Shown here: positions 18,010 through 25,399 of the stretch, piece after piece
Layout of the letters: each line of letters begins with the position of its first letter
Position numbering within the stretch: position 1 is the stretch's first letter
Source of the DNA: Nocardia aurea
GTDB taxonomy: Bacteria; Actinomycetota; Actinomycetes; Mycobacteriales; Mycobacteriaceae
Assembly (NCBI RefSeq): GCF_003123685.1
Contig: NZ_QCYJ01000116.1
Coordinates: forward strand, 124,001 to 188,000
Direction: 5' to 3'
DNA: 64,000 nt
Made by a program: the position numbers and the translations under genes
Notes under the pieces: generated by a model
The model's input: only the letters and a program-made list of their open reading frames with translations
Database searches by the model: none
What the model was told of the DNA's origin: nothing

Positions 18010-18235
18010 CCTGGCAGTCGGGGGTCGGCGCACCGCAGGTGTGCGTGACGGGCACCTGGCAGCTGTGCTCGGCGATCGGCACATTCCTTGTCCGGCGAGC
18101 AGTCGGGGTAATCGGCGCACGGTGGTACGTGGGATCGGTGCTCGGCGATCGGCACGGTTCTCCGGCGAGCAATGGGGGAAGGTCGGCGCACGACGGCATG
18201 CGCTCCGGGTATCCGGACCTGTGCTCGGCGGTCAG
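18010..18235. repeat. Imperfect tandem repeat, unit about 72 bp
   Basis: The 308-nt gap between the DUF255 and cyclase genes contains an ordered set of repeated words. GTGCTCGGCGATCGGCAC occurs at 18065 and 18138, TCCGGCGAGCA at 18091 and 18161, and (A/G)TCGGCGCAC at 18024, 18111 and 18182. A partial third GTGCTCGGCG lies at 18221. This gives two good units and flanking partial ones. No convincing gene is present in the gap. Confidence 0.7.
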
Positions 18236-18253
18236 CTCCGCCGATCGCGGCAA

Positions 18254-19855
18254 TCAGCGGTCCGCGTGACTCGGATCGGGGACGGAGCGGTGGGCCTCCG
18301 CCGCGGGGCTCAGCGTCTCGGATTCGGGGACGGAGGTGACTTCCGGATCCACTGTCAGCGGCGCGGAATCGAGGCCGGAAGGCTCGAAATCGGTCCAGCA
18401 CGCGGTCGGTTCGGGGCGGCCGCGTAACTGAATGTGGTCGTACAGCGTCCATTTGGCCCGTTCGTGCGCGGAGGTGGCCTCGATGATCGCGTTGCTCACC
18501 AGGATTCGCCTCGGCGTCGCCTTGGCTTCGGTGGTGAGCCTGGCCGCCTCGTTGACGGCGTCGCCGATCACGGTGAATTCCAGGCGGGTGTCGGTGCCGA
18601 CGTCACCGGCGAAAACCCGTCCGCGCGCGACGCCGATACCGATATCGAGTTCACCGCTGGCGATCACCTCGTCCCTGATCCGGCGGGCGGCGCGCAAGGC
18701 CGGGGTCGCGTTGTCGCGCAGGGCGAGTGGCGCGCCGAAGACGCACAGCGCGGCGTCGCCCTCGAATTTGTTGACCAGGCCGTCGTTCTCCTCGGTGGCG
18801 GCGACCACGATGGCGAGCAGCCGATTGAGTTTCGCGACGAATTCCTGCGGCGACAATCCGGTGGACAGCGCCACCGAACCCGTGACGTCGACGAAGAGCG
18901 CCGACACCACCCTGACGTCGCCGGTGAGGTCCATTCCGCGCGTCAGGGCGCGTTCGGCGACCTCGTCACCCACGTGCCTGCCGAAGACGTCGCGCATCCG
19001 TTCGCGTTCGAGCAGATTCGCCGACAGTTCGTTGACCGAATGTTCGAGCCGCCCGATCTCACTGGTGCTGCCGACCGAGACCCGCACATTCGATTCGCCG
19101 TGGGTGATCCGGTCGAGTGCCAGCCGCAGCGCCCGCAACGGCGCGGCGACGGAGATGGCGAGGAATGTGGTGGCCAGCGCTCCGACACCGATGCCGACCG
19201 CGGCGAGGTAGATCGCGGTGCGGATGCGGTTCGGCGCGCCCGAGACCGGATCGGCGAGCACGACGATCAGCATGAGCAGCGGCATCGCGCCCGAGACCGC
19301 CCACGTGACGACCACCCGGATCAGCACCGACGAACTCCAGTGCATCGTCGCGCCGAGTACTCCCGCCACGACCGGAATGGTCGGCCGGATCAGCCGGTCG
19401 ACGATGAGGAAGGTCACCGCCGCCGATTGCAGACCACCGAGCAGGAACAGCACGGCGGTGACACCCATGTCGTTGTTCTCGGTGAGATGCGTGAACATCG
19501 ATGCCGCGATGATCACCCCGGGAATCCACAGGGCGAGTGCCCGCGCGGTGATGGCGATGGGCAGGCGAAGCAGACGGCGCGCCTCGTCGGGGGTGGGTTT
19601 GCGTCCGGCGTCCAGCCAGGCGAAATAGACGGTGCGATCGCGCACGGCGAGTCCGATGCCGACGAGGAATCCGATGGCTGGGTAGATGCCGACCAGGGCC
19701 ATCGTGCGCGGCCAGTCCGCGCCGAGTCTGCCGAGGAAACCGCTGAGCCACAACTCGGTGACGATGACGGCCAGACCGCTGAGATTGGCCGCGATCACCA
19801 CGACCGCCAGCCCCCAGCGGGCTTTGAGCGCCCAGAACGCGAATTTGGCGATCAC
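18254..19855 (-). CDS. Membrane-bound class III adenylate cyclase with HAMP domain
   Basis: This 533-residue protein has six transmembrane helices in the first 300 residues, a HAMP-like linker (residues about 200-260 region, VGSTSEIGRLEHSVNELSAN), and a C-terminal class III cyclase domain. Metal-binding aspartates lie in FVDVTGS and EGDAALCVFG. The NEAARLT segment supplies the transition-state Asn and Arg, so the domain should be active. This is the architecture of the mycobacterial Rv1318c-1320c/Rv3645 group. It would make cAMP in response to a membrane or cytoplasmic signal. The proline-containing tail after the cyclase domain is unusual only in being unstructured. Confidence 0.9.
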   Translation of the reverse strand: MIAKFAFWALKARWGLAVVVIAANLSGLAVIVTELWLSGFLGRLGADWPRTMALVGIYPAIGFLVGIGLAVRDRTVYFAWLDAGRKPTPDEARRLLRLPIAITARALALWIPGVIIAASMFTHLTENNDMGVTAVLFLLGGLQSAAVTFLIVDRLIRPTIPVVAGVLGATMHWSSSVLIRVVVTWAVSGAMPLLMLIVVLADPVSGAPNRIRTAIYLAAVGIGVGALATTFLAISVAAPLRALRLALDRITHGESNVRVSVGSTSEIGRLEHSVNELSANLLERERMRDVFGRHVGDEVAERALTRGMDLTGDVRVVSALFVDVTGSVALSTGLSPQEFVAKLNRLLAIVVAATEENDGLVNKFEGDAALCVFGAPLALRDNATPALRAARRIRDEVIASGELDIGIGVARGRVFAGDVGTDTRLEFTVIGDAVNEAARLTTEAKATPRRILVSNAIIEATSAHERAKWTLYDHIQLRGRPEPTACWTDFEPSGLDSAPLTVDPEVTSVPESETLSPAAEAHRSVPDPSHADR

Positions 19856-20116
19856 GACGCGCGCTCATCCCGTCGCGGTGTCCTCCGGTCCGGTCCGGCG
19901 GCGTGAGTGAAGGCCGCGCGCGGCGGCGCGAACCGATGGCACCGCACCCGCGCGGCGGGACGAGGTGATCTCCCGATACTCCTTCGGTTGTCCAGCGTCA
20001 CGATTCCGACTGTATTGGGGACCCGGCGCTCCCACGGCGGCACTCGCGTTTTCGACGCGCGTTTCGGGGCGAGCAGCATGCGGTCGCGAAGCATTCCGGT
20101 CACGGTGCGGCCCGGT

Positions 20117-20827
20117 TCAGCTCAGGACGACCAACCAGATCGCGATGTAGTGGCACAGTGCCGCCAGTACCGTCGCCGCGTGGAAGAACTCGTGATGTCC
20201 GAAGACCTCGGGCCAGGGATTCGGCCATTTGGTGGCGTAGAGGATCGCGCCCGCGCTGTAGACGAGTCCGCCGACGAGCAGCAGGATCAGCGGGGCGAGC
20301 CCGACCTGGTCGTGCAGGCGACCGGCCACCGGCACGACCGCCCAGCCCAGCAGCAGATACAGCGGTACCCCGACCCACGGCGGTGCGGTCGGCCAGAGCA
20401 GTTTGAGCGCGACACCGGCGAGCGCTCCCGCCCACACCACGGCCAGCAGGGTGCGTCCGGTGCTGCCGGGCAGTCCGAGCAGGGCGAACGGTGTGTAACT
20501 GCCCGCGATGAACAGGAAGATCATCGAGTGGTCGGCGCGTTTCATCCGGATGCGGGTGCCGGGGGTTTTCCAGGTCACCCGGTGGTAGATCGCGCTGATT
20601 CCGAACAGTCCGCAGACGGTGAGGCCGTAGATCAGCGTCGACCAGCCCGCGGTCGCCGAAATGGTGGCGGCCTTCGCGACGAGGGCGATGACGGCGACGG
20701 CGGCGATACCGACCGCCCAGGTGTGGATCCAGCCCCGCATCCGCGGTTTGACCAGCGCGTCGACCAGCCGTTCACTCGGATGCGCGCCGACCGGCGCCGC
20801 GTCGACGGCACCGACTGATTCGGACAA
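20117..20827 (-). CDS. Hemolysin III (PAQR/TrhA) family membrane protein
   Basis: The 236-residue protein has seven transmembrane helices. Its PAQR-type zinc-site residues are visible: SAIYHRVTW (conserved Ser and His), the Asp of RADHSMIF, and the C-terminal FGHHEFFHAAT histidines. In Bacillus and other bacteria this family affects membrane fluidity. The start is TTG at 20827: AGGAGG lies 5 nt upstream, while no ATG fits. It corresponds to Rv1085c. A near-perfect palindrome lies 26 nt upstream of this start, suggesting dedicated transcriptional control. Confidence 0.88.
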   Translation of the reverse strand: MSESVGAVDAAPVGAHPSERLVDALVKPRMRGWIHTWAVGIAAVAVIALVAKAATISATAGWSTLIYGLTVCGLFGISAIYHRVTWKTPGTRIRMKRADHSMIFLFIAGSYTPFALLGLPGSTGRTLLAVVWAGALAGVALKLLWPTAPPWVGVPLYLLLGWAVVPVAGRLHDQVGLAPLILLLVGGLVYSAGAILYATKWPNPWPEVFGHHEFFHAATVLAALCHYIAIWLVVLS

Positions 20828-20852
20828 AGCTACCTCCTGGGTGACCCGTGAG

Positions 20853-20874
20853 TAACCTACGGTACCGTAAGTTA
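20853..20874. promoter_or_regulatory. Palindromic operator between hemolysin III and uppS genes
   Basis: A 22-bp inverted repeat centred on GGTACC has core TACGGTACCGTA and outer TAAC/GTTA arms, with only one mismatched pair (20857/20870). It lies between the divergent starts, 26 nt upstream of the hemolysin III TTG and 76 nt upstream of the chosen uppS start. Its form is that of a TetR- or FadR-type dimer site. The regulator is not in the window. Confidence 0.72.
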
Positions 20875-20949
20875 GGCTCGCTCGGCTACTGCGCCGGGGA
20901 AACGCGGTCGATGCTCGGCTCGGGGTCGTGGGGCGTACTGTTGGACGCC

Positions 20950-21729
20950 GTGGAGCTTCCGAGTCAGGTGCGTGGTCTGCCTTACCGCATCTACGAGGCG
21001 CGGCTGTCCAAGCAGCTGGCCGGCAAACAGCACCCCCGGCACGTCGCGGTGATGTGTGATGGCAATCGCCGCTGGGCTCGGGAGAACGGTTTCACCGATG
21101 TGAGCCACGGCCACCGGGTCGGCGCGCTGAAAATCGCCGAACTCGTCGGCTGGTGTGCCGACGAGGGCATCGAGATGGTCACCGTCTACCTGCTCTCGAC
21201 CGAGAATCTGCAACGCGACCCCGAGGAACTGGAAACCCTCTTCGAGGTCATCACCGACGTGGTCGAGGAACTGTCGGCCCCGGAACAGAACTGGAGCGTG
21301 CGCATCGTCGGCACGCTCGACGGATTTCCCGAACTGATCGCCAAACGTCTGCGCACCGCGGCCGAACGCACCGACGGACGCGACGGTGTGCACGTGAATG
21401 TCGCCGTCGGCTACGGCGGTCGCCAGGAGATCACCGACGCGGTCCGCAAACTGATGCGCCTGGAGATGGCGGCGGGCGAGACCGGCGAGGATCTGGTGCA
21501 GTCGATCACCGTCAACGCGATCGGCCAGCATCTCTACACCTCGGGCCAGCCGGACCCGGACCTCGTCATCCGCACCTCCGGCGAGCAGCGGCTCTCCGGT
21601 TTCCTGCTGTGGCAGAGCGCCTATTCCGAGATCTGGTTCACCGAGGCCTACTGGCCGGAGTTCCGCCGCGTCGACTTCCTGCGTGCCCTGCGCGATTACG
21701 CCGCGCGGCACCGCCGATTCGGGGTGTGA
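20950..21729 (+). CDS. Isoprenyl diphosphate (cis-prenyl) transferase, short-chain Z-type
   Basis: This 259-residue cis-prenyltransferase has the catalytic aspartate D37 in VMCDGNRRWAR, TVYLLSTENLQR, and the C-terminal LVIRTSGEQRLSGFLLWQSAYSE signature. It makes Z-prenyl diphosphates; the syntenic mycobacterial gene Rv1086 encodes Z,E-farnesyl diphosphate synthase for decaprenyl phosphate, the carrier of cell-wall sugars. Product length cannot be read from sequence. GTG 20950 gives MELPSQVRGLPYRIYEARL, aligned with the mycobacterial start. ATG 20911 is possible, whereas GTG 20848 would place the operator inside the gene. Confidence 0.88.
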   Translation: MELPSQVRGLPYRIYEARLSKQLAGKQHPRHVAVMCDGNRRWARENGFTDVSHGHRVGALKIAELVGWCADEGIEMVTVYLLSTENLQRDPEELETLFEVITDVVEELSAPEQNWSVRIVGTLDGFPELIAKRLRTAAERTDGRDGVHVNVAVGYGGRQEITDAVRKLMRLEMAAGETGEDLVQSITVNAIGQHLYTSGQPDPDLVIRTSGEQRLSGFLLWQSAYSEIWFTEAYWPEFRRVDFLRALRDYAARHRRFGV

Positions 21730-21785
21730 CACCGGCTTTCGGTGAATATGCGCGGCGGATACGGATCACGCTGTGCGCGTGGAGA

Positions 21786-22718
21786 TCACAGTTTGCGCAG
21801 TCGCAGGCGATTGATGGAGTGATCGGCGTCCTTGCGCAGGACGAGAGTGGCGCGCGGGCGGGTGGGCAGGATGTTGTCCACGAGATTCGGACGGTTGGTG
21901 GAATGCCAGATCTCCTGAGCCGCCGCGGTCGCCTGCGCGTCGTCGAAGCCCGCGTAGTGGTGGAAGTGCGCGTTCGGGGCGGCGAAGGCGGTGGCGCGCA
22001 GCGCGAGAAACCTTTGCACATACCACTTCTCGATATCCTCGATGCGCGCGTCGACGTAGATCGAGAAGTCGAACAGATCCGAAACCATCAGGCGCGGGCC
22101 GGTTTGCAGCACATTGAGGCCTTCGACGATCAGGATGTCGGGCTGGCGTACGCAGTGCAACTTGCCCGGCACGATGTCGTAGGAGATATGTGAATACACC
22201 GGTGCGCACACTTCGGCGGCGCCGGATTTCACCTCGGTGACGAAACGCAGGAGTTTACGGCGGTCGTAGCTATCCGGGAAACCTTTGCGGTGCATTATCC
22301 CGCGTCGGGTCAGTTCCGCGGTGGAATAAAGGAATCCGTCGGTTGTGATCAAATCCACACGGGGATGATGATCCCATCGCGCCAGCAATGCCTGGAGAAC
22401 ACGGGCCGTGGTGGATTTTCCGACCGCGACACTGCCCGCGACGCCGATCACGAACGGCACCTGCTTGTCCGGATGCTTTTCCCCGAGGAAGGTCGCGGTC
22501 GCGGCGAACAGCCGCTGACGTGCCGCCACCTGCAGGTGGATGAGTCGAGCGAGGGGAAGGTAGACCTCGGCGACTTCTTCGAGATCTATCTGTTCGCCGA
22601 GACCGCGCAGGCCGATCAGTTCTTCCTCGGTGAGCACCAGCGGAGTCGATTTGCGCAGCGTTCGCCACTGCTTCCTGTCGAATTCCACATAGGGGCTCGG
22701 CTCGCTCATTCGTGCCAC
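21786..22718 (-). CDS. coaA: Type I pantothenate kinase
   Basis: CoaA phosphorylates pantothenate, the first and committed step of coenzyme A synthesis. The 310 residues begin MARMSEPSPYVEFDRKQWRTL, close to the mycobacterial enzyme. The P-loop GVAGSVAVGKSTTA is present, followed by the DGFLY, YSHISYD and TGPRLMVSDLFDFSIYVDA segments, and it ends DHSINRLRLRKL as in Rv1092c. Start may be GTG 22718 or ATG 22709. It is convergent with the cis-prenyltransferase gene. Confidence 0.95.
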   Translation of the reverse strand: MARMSEPSPYVEFDRKQWRTLRKSTPLVLTEEELIGLRGLGEQIDLEEVAEVYLPLARLIHLQVAARQRLFAATATFLGEKHPDKQVPFVIGVAGSVAVGKSTTARVLQALLARWDHHPRVDLITTDGFLYSTAELTRRGIMHRKGFPDSYDRRKLLRFVTEVKSGAAEVCAPVYSHISYDIVPGKLHCVRQPDILIVEGLNVLQTGPRLMVSDLFDFSIYVDARIEDIEKWYVQRFLALRATAFAAPNAHFHHYAGFDDAQATAAAQEIWHSTNRPNLVDNILPTRPRATLVLRKDADHSINRLRLRKL

Positions 22719-22898
22719 TTACCCGACGCTCCATTTCCGCAAACACCCACACAACGGGTATGGACGCTGTGAGATTCGGTCTAGCTCTCGCCGCATGGCC
22801 GAATTGTCCTCCGCATCAACAATGTGTGGCACACGGGGTCTTGCTACCCGTCGGTAACCGAGTCGATACCCGGCGTTCTCCCCACTAATGTGGCGACC

Positions 22899-24095
22899 AT
22901 GGATGCGCATCCGCTGGTGATCGAGTACCTGCGTCTCGGCTTGGCCTTCGATCGCGTGGAAGAGGGTTTCGTCGACGCCTATACCGGTGATCCGGTGCTG
23001 CGCAGGGAGGTGGAGAACGCGCCGCCGCCACAGCCGAGCGAACTGGCGCGCCGGGCCGCGGACCTGCGCGCGGCACTGCCCGAGGCGGGACTTGCACCCG
23101 AGCGCACCGAATTCCTCGATGTCCATCTGCGGGCGCTGGAATGCTCGGGGCGCAAGTTCGCCGACGAACCGATCGGATTCGTCGACGAGGTACGCGCCTA
23201 TTTCGATGTCGAGATCGCCCCCGGGGATGTCGACGACTACCGCGACGCGCACCGGCGGATGGACGAGGTGCTGGCGGGCGAGGGTCCGTTGCCCGAGCGG
23301 GTCGCCGCGCATCGCCGGGCCGACGAGATTCCGCCGGAACGGTTGCAGGCGTGCGTCGACGCGTTCTCCGGCGCGCTGCGCGAACTGGTGCGCGAGCGCT
23401 ACCCGCTGCCCGACCACGAACACGTCACCTACGAGGTGGTCGGCGACAAGCCGTGGTCGGGATTCAACTACTACCTCGGCAATTACCATTCCAAGGTCGC
23501 GATCAACTCCGACCTCAAACTGCACATGGCGAATCTGCCGCACTTGATCGCCCACGAGGCCTACCCGGGCCATCACACCGAGCACTGCCGCAAAGAGGCC
23601 GGATTGGTGGCGGCGGGTCAGGCCGAGCAGACGTTGTTCCTCGTGAACACCCCGCAGTGCCTGATGGCAGAAGGGCTCGCCGATCTCGCGCTGCGCTCGA
23701 TAGTCGGCCCGGGCTGGGGTCGGTGGGCGCAGGAGATCTACGCCGATCTGGGCCTGCGATTCGACGGTGAGCGCGCCGAACGGCTGTCGACCGCGTCGGC
23801 GGATCTGCTCGGTGTGCGCCAGGACGCCGCGCTGCTGCTGCACGATCAGCACCGCGACGAGACCGAGGTCGCCGAATTCCTGCAACGGTGGAACATGCTG
23901 ACCCCGGATCGCGCGCGCCAGTCGTTGCGCTTCCTGTCCTCGCCGCTGTGGCGTGCCTACATCAGCACCTACGTGGAGGGCTATCGGCTGCTCGGCGGCT
24001 GGCTGGACCGGGCGGGGGACGCGGACGAGCGCGCCGATCGCTTCCGGCGCCTGCTCGACGAACCGCTCACTCCGGGTGCGGTCCGGGCCATGTAG
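22899..24095 (+). CDS. DUF885 family zinc metallopeptidase-like protein
   Basis: The protein (398 residues) is alpha-helical with the motif HEAYPGHH at residues 219-226, a gluzincin-type HExxxH variant, followed by a downstream glutamate in LMAEGLADLALRSI. DUF885 proteins are predicted carboxypeptidase-like hydrolases of the DcpA/M32-type fold with unknown substrate. ATG 22899 gives MDAHPLVIEYLRLGLAFDRVEEGFVDAY, a usual family start; the frame continues upstream to 22824 without protein-like sequence. No signal peptide, so it is cytoplasmic. It is divergent from coaA. Confidence 0.82.
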   Translation: MDAHPLVIEYLRLGLAFDRVEEGFVDAYTGDPVLRREVENAPPPQPSELARRAADLRAALPEAGLAPERTEFLDVHLRALECSGRKFADEPIGFVDEVRAYFDVEIAPGDVDDYRDAHRRMDEVLAGEGPLPERVAAHRRADEIPPERLQACVDAFSGALRELVRERYPLPDHEHVTYEVVGDKPWSGFNYYLGNYHSKVAINSDLKLHMANLPHLIAHEAYPGHHTEHCRKEAGLVAAGQAEQTLFLVNTPQCLMAEGLADLALRSIVGPGWGRWAQEIYADLGLRFDGERAERLSTASADLLGVRQDAALLLHDQHRDETEVAEFLQRWNMLTPDRARQSLRFLSSPLWRAYISTYVEGYRLLGGWLDRAGDADERADRFRRLLDEPLTPGAVRAM

Positions 24096-24101
24096 ACGAA
24101 T

Positions 24102-24128
24102 CGGCCCCGTCGCGATGCGGCGGGGCCG
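24102..24128. terminator. Hairpin terminator between DUF885 and the small ORF
   Basis: CGGCCCCG and CGGGGCCG pair, and the stem extends inward through T-G, C-G, G-C and C-G pairs to a GAT loop. It lies just after the DUF885 stop and 33 nt past the end of the convergent 35-residue gene. Confidence 0.7.
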
Positions 24129-24160
24129 GTAGGTGAAGTCTTCTCAGGTTGTAGCCGGGA

Positions 24161-24268
24161 TTACCAGTTGGCGCACGCGGCTCCGCCGCCGGACAACGAA
24201 CAGGTGGACTGGAGCAACGCCTTCAGCAGTGCTTCGATCGGCGAGGCAGCGATGAAATTGAGCAGCAT
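24161..24268 (-). CDS. 35-residue small protein with strong ribosome binding site
   Basis: This short gene runs from ATG 24268 to TAA 24161. GAGGAAG lies 5 nt before the ATG, one of the best ribosome binding sites in the window. The peptide starts MLLNFIAASPIEALLKALLQ, a hydrophobic amphipathic helix. It then has a Ser/Gly/Ala-rich tail with cysteines at 23 and 32 and a terminal Trp (C23, eight residues, C32-A-N-W). It fills an interval otherwise empty between two hairpin-like elements and has its own long leader. I do not recognise the family. A membrane-active or signalling peptide, or a small protein stabilised by a disulfide, are possibilities. Confidence 0.6.
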   Translation of the reverse strand: MLLNFIAASPIEALLKALLQSTCSLSGGGAACANW

Positions 24269-24287
24269 GTTGTCTTCCTCGGATGTG

Positions 24288-24313
24288 TCAGGTGGACAGT
24301 GCCGTCCATCTGA
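24288..24313. promoter_or_regulatory. Inverted repeat in the leader of the 35-residue gene
   Basis: TCAGGTGGAC and GTCCATCTGA pair over 9 of 10 positions across a 6-nt spacer, 20 nt upstream of the small gene's ATG. Farther upstream the word ATGTCACA is repeated at 24323 and 24347 (24-nt spacing). These may be operator or activator sites or an RNA hairpin. Confidence 0.45.
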
Positions 24314-24369
24314 CTGGAGATAATGTCACATGCACCCGACCATCAGATGTCACAGTATGAGATCGGTTG

Positions 24370-24810
24370 TCATGACGGTGTGAAGGTGATGCGCACCGAA
24401 ATCGGATCCGTTTCCAGCGCCTTGGTCGCCCACGCCGTCGCGGGTTTGCTGAATCTGCCGCCCGCGAAGGTGCGAGCCCGGGCGACGACGTCGTCGTCGG
24501 GGACGAAGGCCGCGGTGCCGGTGCGCCAGATATCGCCGTGGCGCAGTCTGACCCGTGGATCGGCGGCGATATTGCGTGCCCAGCCCGCGCGCGGCCCGTG
24601 CTGGCAGATCACCCACGCGCCCTCGTCGTCGATCGAGACGGTGACCGGGACGCGGCGGGGCGCGCCGGTTTTCGCGCCGGTGGTCTCCAGTTCCGCGAGC
24701 AGTGCCGAGCGCACGCCGATCCGGTCGAGCAGTCGGACGGCGGGGTTGGCGAGGTAGCGGCCGATGAATCGTTCGCGCTTGAATTTACGCAGAGTCGTGG
24801 TGTCGCTCAT
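24370..24810 (-). CDS. Nitroreductase/DDN-fold F420-type oxidoreductase
   Basis: This 146-residue protein belongs to the deazaflavin-dependent nitroreductase (DUF385/Ddn) family. Recognisable features are the ELETTGAKTGAPRRVPV strand pair, a DEGAWVICQHGPRAGWARNIAADPRVRL core that would bind the F420 tail, and a C-terminal beta hairpin. Members reduce quinones, nitro compounds or other electrophiles using F420H2. It ends 101 nt upstream of the 35-residue gene and lies 19 nt downstream of the thioesterase gene, on the same strand, so it likely forms an operon controlled by the TetR site. Confidence 0.85.
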   Translation of the reverse strand: MSDTTTLRKFKRERFIGRYLANPAVRLLDRIGVRSALLAELETTGAKTGAPRRVPVTVSIDDEGAWVICQHGPRAGWARNIAADPRVRLRHGDIWRTGTAAFVPDDDVVARARTFAGGRFSKPATAWATKALETDPISVRITFTPS

Positions 24811-24829
24811 GGGTTTTCCGATCGTCGGA

Positions 24830-25279
24830 TCAGCGGAAGACGACGCAGGTGGTGGTGCCGTGCGCGACCAGGCGACCCTGCTCGTCGACGACGCGCCCCT
24901 CGGCGGTCGCGGTGGTCCGCCCCACGTGGATGGTGGTTCCGGTGGCGGTGAGGCGGCGGCCGTCGACGGGGGCGGAGCGGATGTAGTTCACCTTCAGTTC
25001 CAGTGTCGTGTAGCCGACGCCCGCGTCGAGGGTGGTGTGCACCGCGCAGCCCATCACCGAATCCAGCAGGGTCGCGCAGATGCCGCCGTGGGTCGTGCCG
25101 AGGGGATTGGCGAAATCGGGGCGGGTCTGAAGCGCGAACACGGCGCGACCGTGTTCGAGTTCGTCGACTTCCATGCCGAGCAGGTCGCCGATGTAGGGCG
25201 GACGGTCTTCCATCGCCATGGCGGTTCGCAGCATGTCGAGGCCGGACAGTGCGGAGTAGTCGATTCCGGTGGTCGTCAT
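24830..25279 (-). CDS. PaaI-type hotdog-fold thioesterase
   Basis: The 149-residue protein has the single hotdog domain of the PaaI/YbgC-related thioesterases. The central helix holds GTTHGGICATLLDSVMGCAVH, with the HGG motif and catalytic acid (Asp of LLDSV). It would hydrolyse aryl- or acyl-CoA. ATG 25279 has AAGGA 10 nt upstream. It is the first gene of a two-gene operon with the DDN-type oxidoreductase, divergent from a TetR regulator with twin palindromes in the shared promoter region, so it is the most likely TetR target. Confidence 0.85.
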   Translation of the reverse strand: MTTTGIDYSALSGLDMLRTAMAMEDRPPYIGDLLGMEVDELEHGRAVFALQTRPDFANPLGTTHGGICATLLDSVMGCAVHTTLDAGVGYTTLELKVNYIRSAPVDGRRLTATGTTIHVGRTTATAEGRVVDEQGRLVAHGTTTCVVFR

Positions 25280-25296
25280 CAATCCCGTCCTTTCGA

Positions 25297-25348
25297 TGAA
25301 CCGATCGGTCCATATCTGTCATAATTGCAACATGGACCGATCGGTTCA
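25297..25348. promoter_or_regulatory. Twin TetR operators flanking a divergent promoter
   Basis: TGAACCGATCGGTCCAT at 25297 and ATGGACCGATCGGTTCA at 25332 are exact reverse complements over 17 bp, separated by 18 bp. Each contains the 10-bp palindrome ACCGATCGGT. A CATAAT element at 25320 lies between them. This is a classic layout for an autoregulated TetR controlling both itself and the divergent thioesterase operon. Confidence 0.8.
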
Positions 25349-25399
25349 TGCAAGCCGTCGGCGTGGCGGGACCGAGATGGACACGACTGTGGAGGCGAT

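Noticed and set aside
16728..18452. Long minus-strand open frame of 574 residues across DUF255 and the repeat region
   Set aside because: It lies opposite a well-recognised gene, has Arg/Gly-rich composition of GC-rich antisense frames and no ribosome binding site.
20848..20949. Upstream GTG start for the cis-prenyltransferase
   Set aside because: It would begin within the palindromic operator and add a non-homologous N-terminus; the GTG at 20950 matches the mycobacterial enzyme.
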